Below, piece by piece: positions 8,236 to 17,110 of a stretch of DNA of 64,000 nt; position 1 is the stretch's first letter; every line of letters begins with the position of its first letter. Source of the stretch: Prolixibacteraceae bacterium (lineage in GTDB: Bacteria > Bacteroidota > Bacteroidia > Bacteroidales > Prolixibacteraceae); contig CANJNY010000006.1 of NCBI GenBank assembly GCA_947475715.1, positions 1 through 64,000 on the forward strand, read 5' to 3'. The translations under genes were made by a program, and so were the position numbers. The notes beneath the pieces are model-generated. The model searched no databases and had not been told where the DNA came from. It saw nothing but the letters and a program-made list of their open reading frames with translations.

Positions 8236-10440
8236 TTGCCTGTGACACAAAAAGTGCTGCTTATAACGCCACCGTTTACCCAATTAAATACCCCTTATCC
8301 CGCCACCGCTTATCTGAAGGGGTTCTTAAATACGAAATCGATTCAATCATTTCAATGTGACCTCGGTATTGAAACAATTCTGGCACTTTTTTCTGCCGGT
8401 GGGCTTACCAGTTTATTCGAAGCGATCGAGGGTAAAAGTATCGAGCTTACCCCTAATGCACAGCGAATTTTTAATTTGAGATCAAGGTATATTCAAACGA
8501 TTGATCAGGTAATCGCTCTGCTGCAGGGCAAGAATCCACTTCTGGCTCATCTGATCTGCAATGGTGATTATTTGCCTGAGGCTTCGCGATTTGATACTAC
8601 TGAGGATCTTGAATGGGCATTCGGGTCAATGGGTATGCACGATAAGGCCAAACATTTAGCCACCCTCTATCTTGAAGATCTTTCCGATCTGATCCAGGAG
8701 GCTGTCGATCCCCATTTCGGCTTTAGTCGGTATGCTGAACGTTTAGGCCGCTCGGCTGCTACCTTCGATGAAATTAATGAAGCTTTGCTTGAAGACGATG
8801 GTTTTATCGACCATCTTTTACTCACCTTACTCAGAGAAAAAATTGAGTCTGCGAAGCCTACACTGATCGCCTTTTCTGTCCCTTTTCCCGGGAATTTGTA
8901 TTGCGCACTCAAATGCGGACAATGGATCAAAAAACACTTTCCGGATCTGAAAATCGTAATGGGCGGGGGGTTTGCAAATACCGAATTGCGATCACTTAGC
9001 GATCCTGGAGTGTTTAACTACCTTGATTTTATTACCCTTGACGATGGTGAAGCCCCTTTTCTGAATTTAATTCAATACCTCGATGGAAACAGAATTAAGA
9101 CAGACTTAAAAAGGACCTTTGCCATGGAGGATGGAAAGGTCGTTTACCTCAATGGATCTGTTCTTAAAGACTTTTCACAGGTTGAAACCGGCACTCCCGA
9201 TTACAGCGATTTGCTTTTGGATCGCTATCTTTCTGTGATCGAAATCGCAAATCCGATGCACCGTCTCTGGAGCGACGGACGTTGGAATAAACTCACTCTG
9301 GCTCATGGATGCTACTGGGGCCGGTGCACTTTTTGTGACACTTCGCTCGATTATATCGGACGATATGAACCAAATACTGTTCAGTTACTTTGCAACCGGA
9401 TTGAAGAAATTATCCGGCAAACAGGAGAGATCGGATTCCATTTTGTCGATGAGGCAGCACCACCTGCCCTTATGAAAGCTCTCGCATTGGAGATTATACG
9501 CAGAAAGATTACCGTTGTTTGGTGGACTAATATCCGGTTCGAAAAAAGCTTTACCTACGACCTTTGCTTTTTACTTAAGGAATCGGGGTGCATCGCAGTT
9601 TCCGGAGGATTGGAAGTTGCCTCCGACCGGTTACTGGGGATCATAAACAAAGGGGTTAGCGTTGCCAGGGTAGCCAGAGTGGCTGATAATTTCACACGGG
9701 CAGGTATCATGGTCCATGCTTACCTGATGTATGGTTTCCCAACCCAAACAGCTCAGGAAACTATCGATTCACTGGAGGTTGTCAGACAATTATTCAAGAC
9801 AGGAGTAGTTCAGTCGGGATTCTGGCATCTTTTTGCAATGACTGCCCATAGTCCCATAGGCTTAAATCCTGCCCAGTTCAAGGTGAAAATTGAAAATACC
9901 AATCCGGGGACATTCGCAAATAACGACATGATCCATAGTGACCCTACCGGGGCAAACCATGAACTTTTCAGCGAAGGGCTTCGGAAGTCACTTTTCAATT
10001 TTATGCACGGGATTGGTTTTGATATCCCACTCTCAGACTGGTTCGACTTTAAAGTTCCCCGAACATCTGTTATTCCGGATCTTATTCTACAGACTATTAA
10101 TAATGAAGAGTATGAGGAGGTGAGTTCGAGTGTTAAAATTATCTGGCTTGGCAGCAATCCTTCAATCCGCTATTTTACAAAGAAGAAAAAGAACCAATCC
10201 TTCGAAATGGCTGAACTAATCTTCCCGAATAAAAAACGAAACCTCTCCATTCTGGTAAAGCAGGATCAGGGAAGGTGGTTAATGGAACAGATTCCACGGA
10301 TCTCAGTCAGTAATCCCATCCATACGACATTCGGTGAATTGGAGAATTTATTTGAAGAACATACCAAAGGCGATTTTATTCTCTTCTGGAACTCGCCGGC
10401 ACTCAAACAAATGAGAATTAACGGGTTGCTAATGTTGTGA
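8236..10440 (+). CDS. Radical SAM protein with N-terminal B12-binding-like domain
   Basis: A 734-residue protein. The N-terminal part begins with a beta strand typical of B12-binding-type radical SAM enzymes (VLLITPPF), and a Rossmann-like segment near residues 215-280 ends in GGGFAN and LDDGE. The radical SAM cluster motif is CX4CX2C (C359, C364, C367) in GCYWGRCTFC, one residue longer than the usual CX3CX2C. A TIM-barrel core follows to about residue 560, then an unrecognised C-terminal domain. I see no DxHxxG cobalamin ligand motif. The start is not ATG: TTG at 8236 or GTG at 8242 are the candidates. It is divergent from the AmmeMemoRadiSam operon across only 60 bases. Substrate unknown. 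Confidence 0.78.
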   Translation: MPVTQKVLLITPPFTQLNTPYPATAYLKGFLNTKSIQSFQCDLGIETILALFSAGGLTSLFEAIEGKSIELTPNAQRIFNLRSRYIQTIDQVIALLQGKNPLLAHLICNGDYLPEASRFDTTEDLEWAFGSMGMHDKAKHLATLYLEDLSDLIQEAVDPHFGFSRYAERLGRSAATFDEINEALLEDDGFIDHLLLTLLREKIESAKPTLIAFSVPFPGNLYCALKCGQWIKKHFPDLKIVMGGGFANTELRSLSDPGVFNYLDFITLDDGEAPFLNLIQYLDGNRIKTDLKRTFAMEDGKVVYLNGSVLKDFSQVETGTPDYSDLLLDRYLSVIEIANPMHRLWSDGRWNKLTLAHGCYWGRCTFCDTSLDYIGRYEPNTVQLLCNRIEEIIRQTGEIGFHFVDEAAPPALMKALALEIIRRKITVVWWTNIRFEKSFTYDLCFLLKESGCIAVSGGLEVASDRLLGIINKGVSVARVARVADNFTRAGIMVHAYLMYGFPTQTAQETIDSLEVVRQLFKTGVVQSGFWHLFAMTAHSPIGLNPAQFKVKIENTNPGTFANNDMIHSDPTGANHELFSEGLRKSLFNFMHGIGFDIPLSDWFDFKVPRTSVIPDLILQTINNEEYEEVSSSVKIIWLGSNPSIRYFTKKKKNQSFEMAELIFPNKKRNLSILVKQDQGRWLMEQIPRISVSNPIHTTFGELENLFEEHTKGDFILFWNSPALKQMRINGLLML

Positions 10441-10669
10441 TCATTGTGCTTACTATCCGGCCCAAATTCTCAAATCGAAATAAATTCATTTCATCTTTTC
10501 CGAAAATGGTAAAAACGTTGTAACTTTACATTAATATATCGCGTAAGAGATTACAGTCATCATAATATTGAATTAACAGAAAGTATTTAATTAGTACCTC
10601 CAGCTTAACCCAGGATTCTGATCGGTTTTATTTATACAGGTTCATTTGTAGTATTGTAAACCATTAGTT

Positions 10670-12685
10670 ATGAGCAATTATATAAAATCCAGAGAGACAC
10701 TCCTAAAAGAATTAGAGGAGCTGCAGCAGGAAAATAACCGGTTAAAAGCGTCAATAATTGATTCCGGAATCGCTACCACTAACAATGAGGAACTTGAATT
10801 CCGAAGAACTGAGGATTTTCATTTAAGTATCCTTCAAACATCGATGGATGGTTTCTTGTTGGTTGATAAAGAGACTAAAATACTCGAAGTTAATGAAGCA
10901 TACTGTAGAATGAGTGGCTACAGTGTAATAGAGCTGACCACAATGCGTGTTTCCGACCTGGAGGTAATGGAATCTGCTGAAGAAATAACCGAACATTTAC
11001 GAAAAGTTATTTTATATGGTGATGATCGTTTTGACACCCGGCACCGGCGCAAGGATGGAAGCGTGTACGATATTGAAATCAGTGTCATGCACCGTTTTTT
11101 TGACCAAGGTCGGTTCATTATATTTTTGCGCGATATTTCCGATCGTAAACGTTCTGAATTGAGTCTGCATGAAAGTGAAACTAATTACCGTAGTCTCGTC
11201 GAAACAGCTCAGGAACTTGTCTGGAAATGTGATTCAACCGGAAATTTTATCTATTTAAATCCTTCCTGGGAAAAGACACATGGGTATAAACTTGAGGAAA
11301 TGCTGGGAAAACCTTTCAGTGAATTTCTCCCCCCTGCGAATAGAGAAAAAGACTTAGGGGAATTCAAAAAACTCTTAAATAATAAGGTCTTAACCGAATA
11401 TGAGACCAATCACATTGCCAGAAATGGTAAGGTGTTAACATTGCTTTTCAACGCTATTCCACTACTTGATCAATCCGGTAACGTTATTGGAACACAAGGT
11501 ACAGCCATCGATATCACCCGGAGAAAGGAAGAAGAGGCAGAACTTATCATAGCAAAGGAACAGGCTGAGCAGAGCGATAAATTAAAATCAGCCTTCCTCG
11601 CCAATATGAGCCACGAAATCAGAACGCCGATGAACGGCATTCTGGGATTTGCCGAATTATTAAAAGAATCAAAACTATCAGGTGAGGAACAGCACGAATA
11701 TATTGAGATAATAGAAAAAAGCGGTGCACGGATGCTCAACATTATTAACGATATCGTAGATATTTCAAAAATTGAATCCGGACAAATGAAAGTTCATATT
11801 CAGGAATCGAATATCAACGATCAGATTGAATACATGCATACCTTTTTTTTGCCTGAAGCTAAAAATAAAGGGCTGAAATTTTTTATTCAAAATCCCCTCT
11901 CTTCAAAGGAATCGACCATTTTTACTGATCGTGAAAAACTCTTTGCTATTCTTACCAACCTGATAAAAAATGCAATTAAATTCTGCGATAAGGGCTCCAT
12001 CAAATTAGGATACCTAAAAAAAGGGTCGGAACTTGAGTTTTTTGTTACCGATACCGGAATAGGAATTGATAAACAAAGGCAGGAGGTAATTTTTGACCGG
12101 TTTTCTCAGGCAGACAATTATGATTCAAGGGCAACTCAGGGATCTGGACTTGGCTTAGCAATTACCAAGGCTTATGTTGAAATGTTAGGCGGGAAAATAT
12201 GGGTTGCAAGCGTAAAGGATAAAGGATCAACCTTTTATTTTACACTGCCCTATAATATCAGACCGGAGGAAAGGGCTACCTCAAAACAGATCGGTTTAAA
12301 TGACCAAATTAAGAGACCAATAAAAAAACTTAAGATCTTAATTGCAGAAGACGACCAGGCATCCGAAAAACTACTTTCAATATTAGTCAATCCTTATATA
12401 AAAGAGTTGTTCATTGCAACAACCGGTATCGAAGCCGTTGAAACTTGCCGAAGCAACCCGGATATTGAACTTGTTCTGATGGATATTCAAATGCCCGAAA
12501 TGAACGGTTATGATGCTACACATCGAATACGGCAATTTAACAGGAAGGTTATTATTATCGCTCAAACTGCCTATGGACTTGTTGGAGACCGCGAAAAAGC
12601 GTTAGATGCAGGATGCAATGATTACATCTCAAAGCCAATTAAAATAGACCGGTTAACGGATCTGATCACAAAGTATATTAACTGA
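10670..12685 (+). CDS. Hybrid sensor histidine kinase / response regulator (PAS-PAS-HisKA-HATPase-REC)
   Basis: A 671-residue cytoplasmic hybrid kinase without membrane segments. A short coiled coil (about residues 10-30) precedes two PAS domains (about 50-165 and 170-290), each ending in a typical ITRRKEEE/ISDRKRSE linker. The dimerisation domain carries the phosphorylated H315 in NMSHEIRTPMNG, followed by the HATPase domain with DTGIGI and GSGLGLAI boxes, and a C-terminal receiver domain with phospho-acceptor D605 in LMDIQMPEMNG. It has no adjacent output regulator, so phosphotransfer presumably goes to a partner elsewhere. The ligand sensed by the PAS domains cannot be told. A 229-base leader precedes it and a strong hairpin follows. 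Confidence 0.93.
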   Translation: MSNYIKSRETLLKELEELQQENNRLKASIIDSGIATTNNEELEFRRTEDFHLSILQTSMDGFLLVDKETKILEVNEAYCRMSGYSVIELTTMRVSDLEVMESAEEITEHLRKVILYGDDRFDTRHRRKDGSVYDIEISVMHRFFDQGRFIIFLRDISDRKRSELSLHESETNYRSLVETAQELVWKCDSTGNFIYLNPSWEKTHGYKLEEMLGKPFSEFLPPANREKDLGEFKKLLNNKVLTEYETNHIARNGKVLTLLFNAIPLLDQSGNVIGTQGTAIDITRRKEEEAELIIAKEQAEQSDKLKSAFLANMSHEIRTPMNGILGFAELLKESKLSGEEQHEYIEIIEKSGARMLNIINDIVDISKIESGQMKVHIQESNINDQIEYMHTFFLPEAKNKGLKFFIQNPLSSKESTIFTDREKLFAILTNLIKNAIKFCDKGSIKLGYLKKGSELEFFVTDTGIGIDKQRQEVIFDRFSQADNYDSRATQGSGLGLAITKAYVEMLGGKIWVASVKDKGSTFYFTLPYNIRPEERATSKQIGLNDQIKRPIKKLKILIAEDDQASEKLLSILVNPYIKELFIATTGIEAVETCRSNPDIELVLMDIQMPEMNGYDATHRIRQFNRKVIIIAQTAYGLVGDREKALDAGCNDYISKPIKIDRLTDLITKYIN

Positions 12686-12750
12686 AAATCGAATTAAATC
12701 AACGGTAAATCGCGGCTTATAAAAGTCTTCAAATAACATATATTATAAAA

Positions 12751-12785
12751 TATCCGTAAAATATCAGTTGAATATTTTACGGATA
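12751..12785. terminator. Perfect 14-bp hairpin between convergent genes
   Basis: TATCCGTAAAATAT (12751-12764) and its exact complement (12772-12785) flank a 7-base loop. It lies between the plus-strand hybrid kinase (end 12685) and the minus-strand CDGSH gene (end 12843) and has A/T-rich flanks on both sides, as expected for a bidirectional terminator. Confidence 0.65.
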
Positions 12786-12842
12786 AAAATAAGGTATCGT
12801 TCCAGGTCGATTCCGAACCTTTAATTGTCTGTGCAAGCTGAT

Positions 12843-13037
12843 TTAGCCCTTAAATCCACTTGCGCGGTGGGAGCCGTCGCAATAAGGCTTGTTTTTTGAT
12901 TCACCGCAACGGCAAAGGTAAACAGGATCTTTTGTCTCCTTTTCACCATATTGCCCCGATATTTTAACCGGACCTGTTACCTGAATCGGACCGTTCTCAA
13001 GAAACACTACACTCGTTTTTTCCTCGTTTTTCTTCAT
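12843..13037 (-). CDS. CDGSH iron-sulfur domain protein
   Basis: A 64-residue protein with a complete CDGSH-type 2Fe-2S motif: C42 and C44 in LCRCG, C53 and H57 in YCDGSH. The three-cysteine, one-histidine ligand set is intact. Such proteins carry a labile, redox-active cluster and are thought to act in electron or cluster transfer; the partner is not known here. The N-terminal part (GPIQVTGPVKI) matches the small bacterial form that has one CDGSH domain. ATG start. It stands alone between a hairpin and the PfkB kinase gene. Confidence 0.9.
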   Translation of the reverse strand: MKKNEEKTSVVFLENGPIQVTGPVKISGQYGEKETKDPVYLCRCGESKNKPYCDGSHRASGFKG

Positions 13038-13121
13038 GATCTTACTTCGATTAATATATTTTAAATTAGTAGCTAAATGTAACTTAAATCTCCGAAATTC
13101 TGTTGTTTATCCTTTTTTTGC

Positions 13122-14039
13122 TTAGGATACCCCTGTTTGGAGCAATTTGACATGCTCCATTGGAAGGTAATTTTCGGCTGAGCCACAAACGGATGAAGCA
13201 AAAAAGGCTCCGAAATTAAGAATCTCTTTCCAATCAGCAGGTGATAATACCTCCCCACTCCATCCGGATTTCAATTTTTGATATAATCCATATACAATAC
13301 CGGCTGAAAAGTTATCTCCGGCACCAATGGTACTGACTACTTTTGTCGGTTTTGCACCAATTTTTAAATGAAGGTTATCCGAAAATAATTCAGCCCCATC
13401 ACCACCTGTGGTATAGACAAGCGATCGGTTTTGCTGTTCCGGTAATCGTGACCAGGCTGTTATCCCATCCTGAACACCAAAGATATTTTTGAAATCCTCA
13501 TCCGATCCTTTAATGATCGTGGATAGAGCCATATTTAATTCGATTTTCTCAAGAAGTTCCGGTTTATCAGTCATGCACTGACGGGCATTTGGATCATAAA
13601 TAATAATAGATCCAATCTTTTGAGCCTCCCTCAAAAAGGCAAGAAGTTTGGCGCGCCCGTTATCTCTTAGGGCAAACGAAGAGCCAAGTAATATGATGTC
13701 ATTTAGCTGTGGAATGGGGTATTCAGGATATATATCCTCTGACGCGGGATAAAAGGAGTAATTGACATTGCTGCTGTTATCAAAAAATGCCAGAGCTATC
13801 CGCGACCTGCCATTAAAGCGTTTGATCAGCTCAGATTTTACCCCGTTTTTTTTAAGAAAATCCAATGAAAGGTCACCAATCTGATCGCTTCCAAATGTGG
13901 AGATAAGGCTAACCGGAACTCCGCTTCGACCCAATGAGATTGCTGAATTATAGGCACTCCCCCCGCTGCATGCACCAATGGGCTCACCATTTCGGAACAA
14001 AATATCGTAGGTTGTTTCACCAATCGTAAAAACGCTCAT
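13122..14039 (-). CDS. PfkB-family sugar kinase (fructokinase-like)
   Basis: A 305-residue ribokinase/PfkB-fold kinase that phosphorylates a sugar with ATP. Visible features are the N-terminal GGSAYNSAISLGRSG substrate/dimer segment (residues 26-40), the ND..LLGSS region, the KGSDED segment near 177-182, and the ATP/anion-hole motif GAGD (239-242) with catalytic base D242. The substrate is not settled by sequence; fructose is the commonest for this subgroup. The branching-enzyme gene ends 42 bases upstream on the same strand, suggesting a carbohydrate-storage transcript. Confidence 0.88.
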   Translation of the reverse strand: MSVFTIGETTYDILFRNGEPIGACSGGSAYNSAISLGRSGVPVSLISTFGSDQIGDLSLDFLKKNGVKSELIKRFNGRSRIALAFFDNSSNVNYSFYPASEDIYPEYPIPQLNDIILLGSSFALRDNGRAKLLAFLREAQKIGSIIIYDPNARQCMTDKPELLEKIELNMALSTIIKGSDEDFKNIFGVQDGITAWSRLPEQQNRSLVYTTGGDGAELFSDNLHLKIGAKPTKVVSTIGAGDNFSAGIVYGLYQKLKSGWSGEVLSPADWKEILNFGAFFASSVCGSAENYLPMEHVKLLQTGVS

Positions 14040-14081
14040 GACAAGGAATTCGTAACTGTTAAATCGATTAAAATTATTCTT

Positions 14082-16094
14082 TTACCTGACGCTCTTATAG
14101 GGCTGTTTCTTTAAAACTATCGCAGTTCGGGCCGGAAGATATATCTTTAAATAATGTGTTGATCCTAATCCACCCTCGGGAATCGCGTAATAGGTCATTC
14201 GGTCGTCGATCCGGTTAAATCCTCCGTAAGCATGGGCATCGGTTTGAAGAATAATATTGAACTTGGATGGTTCTATCTGAATGCCATATCCCTCAAAGGA
14301 TTTATAGGGGCTGAAATTGAAAATAAACAGCAGATCTTTTCTCCGGAATGCGAGCACCTGATCCGACTGGTTGTCGGTAATCCACTCTATGTGTGATTCC
14401 TCAAGAAGCCGTTCATTTTTGACCAGGTTGATCATATCCCGGTCAAAATCAAGCAGCCAGTGAAAGCGAAGTTCCGGATTTTCGGCAATACTCCAGATCC
14501 GGCGTGCATGTTGGTACGACCATCCGTTTCCTTCGCGGGGAAAGTCAATCCACTCGGGATGGCCAAACTCATTCCCCATAAAATTAAGATAGGCTCCTCC
14601 GGCACAACTTAACGTGGCTAACCGGATCATCTTATGAAGCGCAATTCCACGATCAACCGTGAGATTGGGCTGATCCTTGCGCATGCTGAAATACATCTCT
14701 TTGTCCAGAAGTCTGAAGATTATGGTTTTATCCCCAACCATTGCCTGATCGTGGCTTTCTGCATAGCTGACTACCTTTTCATCGGCACGATGACTGGTAA
14801 GCTCGTGAAAAATCTGTCCCACATTCCAATCTTCATCCTTCTGATCCTTGATAAGCTTTATCCAATAATCAGGTACTCCCATCGACATCCGGTAATCGAA
14901 TCCAAGTCCACCGGTTTCAAGAGGAGCTGCCAGACCGGGAAGGCCGCTCATATCCTCAGCTATTGAGAGTGAATGTGGGTTAAGGTGATGAATCAATTGA
15001 TTGGCCAGTTTGAAGTATACAATGGCATCATCATCAATGTTCGGGGTGAAATAGTCGGCATAACTTGTAAATGCTTTCCCCAGACCATGATCGAAATAGA
15101 GCATACTGGTAACTCCGTCAAACCGAAATCCGTCAAATTTATACTCCTCCAGCCAGAAACGGATATTGGAGAGGAGAAAATGGAGCACCTCATTCTTATT
15201 GTAATTGAAGCAATAGGAGTCCCACGCCGGGTGTTCCCCCCTTGCGCCGTCATGAAAAAACTGATAACGTGTTCCATCGTAACTTCCAAGTCCTTCAACG
15301 ACATTCTTCACGGCATGGGAATGAACAATATCCATAATGACCGAAATCCCCATCCCGTGCGCCTCATCAATCAGATGTTTGAGTTCCTCGGGGGTTCCGA
15401 ACCGTGACGAAGCCGCAAAGAAACTGGAGACGTGATACCCGAAACTTCCATAATAAGGGTGCTCCGGAATCGCCATAAACTGAACCGTATTATACCCTGC
15501 TGATTTTATACGTGGAAGAATATCGGTCCTGAATTCATTGTAAGTATGAACCCGTGGCTCTTCACCACTCATTCCGATATGAGCCTCATAAATAATCGGG
15601 GCTTCCGCCTGACGGACAAATCCGCTGTTCTGCCAGTTGTAATCAACCTCTGGAGCCCATACCTGAGCGTTAAATATTTTGGTGTGATCATCCTGGACGG
15701 CCCGTCTTGTCCAGGCCGGAATCCTTTTCCCTTGACCGCCGTTCCAATAGACCGAAAGGGCATAAAGATCACCATGATTTATCCGGTTTGCATCCAGGTA
15801 TAATTCCCAGCAGCCGTTTCCGATATTTTTAAATCGGAAATCACTTCGTTCGTGCCAGTCATTAAAGGATCCTGTTAAATAGATATCCGTTGCGTTGGGA
15901 GCCCATTCACGTATGATCCAACCTGAATCTGTGCGGAAAAGGCCGAAAAAGAGGTGCCCGGAAGCAAAATCCACGAGAGATTTTCTATCCAGAATTTCGG
16001 CCTCTTTAACCTTTAATTTCTCCTTCCAACGGAGGAAGTCGGTACTGAAAGGTGCGAGGAAAGGATCATTTTTAACAATTTCGGGGGTTTCCAT
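14082..16094 (-). CDS. glgB: 1,4-alpha-glucan branching enzyme (GH13, eukaryote-like type)
   Basis: Forms alpha-1,6 branches in glycogen. An N-terminal CBM48-like domain (about residues 40-145) contains YLTGSFNDW, followed by the GH13 barrel. The catalytic triad is visible: nucleophile Asp in GFRFDGV (D326), acid Glu in SIAEDMSG (E380) and Asp in ESHDQ (D449); VIMDIVHSH is conserved region I. A C-terminal beta-domain closes the protein. The sequence style resembles the eukaryotic-like branching enzymes rather than the long E. coli type. The longest frame opens with TTG at 16100, but the ATG at 16094 gives a more natural start. The PfkB gene lies 42 bases downstream. No glgA or glgC is nearby. 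Confidence 0.92.
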   Translation of the reverse strand: METPEIVKNDPFLAPFSTDFLRWKEKLKVKEAEILDRKSLVDFASGHLFFGLFRTDSGWIIREWAPNATDIYLTGSFNDWHERSDFRFKNIGNGCWELYLDANRINHGDLYALSVYWNGGQGKRIPAWTRRAVQDDHTKIFNAQVWAPEVDYNWQNSGFVRQAEAPIIYEAHIGMSGEEPRVHTYNEFRTDILPRIKSAGYNTVQFMAIPEHPYYGSFGYHVSSFFAASSRFGTPEELKHLIDEAHGMGISVIMDIVHSHAVKNVVEGLGSYDGTRYQFFHDGARGEHPAWDSYCFNYNKNEVLHFLLSNIRFWLEEYKFDGFRFDGVTSMLYFDHGLGKAFTSYADYFTPNIDDDAIVYFKLANQLIHHLNPHSLSIAEDMSGLPGLAAPLETGGLGFDYRMSMGVPDYWIKLIKDQKDEDWNVGQIFHELTSHRADEKVVSYAESHDQAMVGDKTIIFRLLDKEMYFSMRKDQPNLTVDRGIALHKMIRLATLSCAGGAYLNFMGNEFGHPEWIDFPREGNGWSYQHARRIWSIAENPELRFHWLLDFDRDMINLVKNERLLEESHIEWITDNQSDQVLAFRRKDLLFIFNFSPYKSFEGYGIQIEPSKFNIILQTDAHAYGGFNRIDDRMTYYAIPEGGLGSTHYLKIYLPARTAIVLKKQPYKSVR

Positions 16095-16178
16095 ATCCAA
16101 TCTTTTTAGATGCCTGCTAATTCACAAATTTAGCAAAGTATATGTATTTATTGGCTATTGGGCCACAATCTCAAAAAG

Positions 16179-16943
16179 TTATTTGTAGTACTTCTCAATT
16201 CCATCTGCCAGAACTTTAGCCAGATCTTCAGGGGTATCAATACCAAAATTATCGGAATCGGTAATGTTGGTTTTAATTTTATACCCATTTTCAAGCCAGC
16301 GTAACTGTTCCAATGACTCTACTTTCTCGACTAATACTTCCGAGAGTTTGGCCAGCTCCTGCAATACTGAAAATTTGTAAGCGTAAAGTCCTACGTGTCC
16401 GTAGAAAGGGTAGCTTTCCAGCCATTTTGATTCATCAACTCCAAAAATATGTGGGATGGGAGCGCGGCTAAAAAAGATCGCATTGGAATCCTTATCCAAT
16501 ACAACCTTAACCATCACGGGCTTAAAGATGTCTTCATTTTTGAGTATCGGCTGAATCAACGTAGCTATTTCTGTATTTGCTGATTTGGTGAAACAAACTC
16601 GGATTAGTTCAATTTCGTGAGGTTGCATAAAGGGCTCATCTCCTTGTATATTAACCACTACATCAAAGTCCTTTCCGGTCAAATCTGCAACTTTCAAGGC
16701 AGCTTCCGCGCATCGGTCGGTGCCACTGCGATGGGTTGTTGAGGTCATAACAACGTTTCCGCCAAACCCTTTAACGGCCTCTACAATTCGTTGGTCATCA
16801 GTGGCCACCCAAACTTCGTCCATCGCTTTTTGAGCTTGTTCATAGACGCGCTGAATCATGGTTTTACCGCCGATATCTGCAAGAGATTTTCCCGGAAAGC
16901 GGGTTGATTGGTAACGCGAGGGGATTATTCCAATAAAGTTCAT
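16179..16943 (-). CDS. kdsB: 3-deoxy-manno-octulosonate cytidylyltransferase
   Basis: Activates Kdo as CMP-Kdo for lipid A-core assembly in the cytoplasm. The 254-residue protein, begun at the ATG at 16943, opens with IIPSRYQSTRFPGK, the nucleotide-binding signature, and contains VVNIQGDEPF and SRAPIPH. The frame is open a further 22 codons upstream to 17009, but that extension does not resemble the family and the ATG at 16943 fits the known N-terminus. It stands divergent to the sigma-54 activator. Its presence shows the organism makes Kdo-containing lipopolysaccharide. Confidence 0.95.
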   Translation of the reverse strand: MNFIGIIPSRYQSTRFPGKSLADIGGKTMIQRVYEQAQKAMDEVWVATDDQRIVEAVKGFGGNVVMTSTTHRSGTDRCAEAALKVADLTGKDFDVVVNIQGDEPFMQPHEIELIRVCFTKSANTEIATLIQPILKNEDIFKPVMVKVVLDKDSNAIFFSRAPIPHIFGVDESKWLESYPFYGHVGLYAYKFSVLQELAKLSEVLVEKVESLEQLRWLENGYKIKTNITDSDNFGIDTPEDLAKVLADGIEKYYK

Positions 16944-16964
16944 CTGCTTGTTTATAAATTTCTC

Positions 16965-16972
16965 CAAAAATA
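16965..16972 (-). promoter_or_regulatory. Candidate -7 box upstream of kdsB
   Basis: On the minus strand these bases read TATTTTTG, an exact TAnnTTTG match, about 21 bases upstream of the kdsB ATG at 16943. This agrees with the internal start chosen for kdsB, because the box lies inside the longer reading frame. No convincing -33 element at ideal distance. Confidence 0.4.
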
Positions 16973-17077
16973 GTAGATTGAATGATTTATAGAGGTCAAT
17001 TTGGCACAAATTTTATCTTTTTATGACGGATTGTCTACTTTAACACCAATCCAGAAAAGATAATTCAGGATTAATCG

Positions 17078-17085
17078 TAAATTTG
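17078..17085 (+). promoter_or_regulatory. Candidate -7 box upstream of the sigma-54 activator gene
   Basis: TAAATTTG matches the TAnnTTTG consensus and lies 25 bases before the ATG at 17111. The sequence AAATTTGTATT occurs twice here (17079 and 17093), so a second TTTG sits immediately downstream. No clear -33 element. Confidence 0.4.
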
Positions 17086-17110
17086 TATTCCAAAATTTGT
17101 ATTGGGCAGG

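Noticed and set aside
14973-15407. A 144-codon plus-strand frame opposite the branching enzyme
   Set aside because: Entirely antisense to conserved catalytic GH13 regions, with composition typical of a shadow frame.
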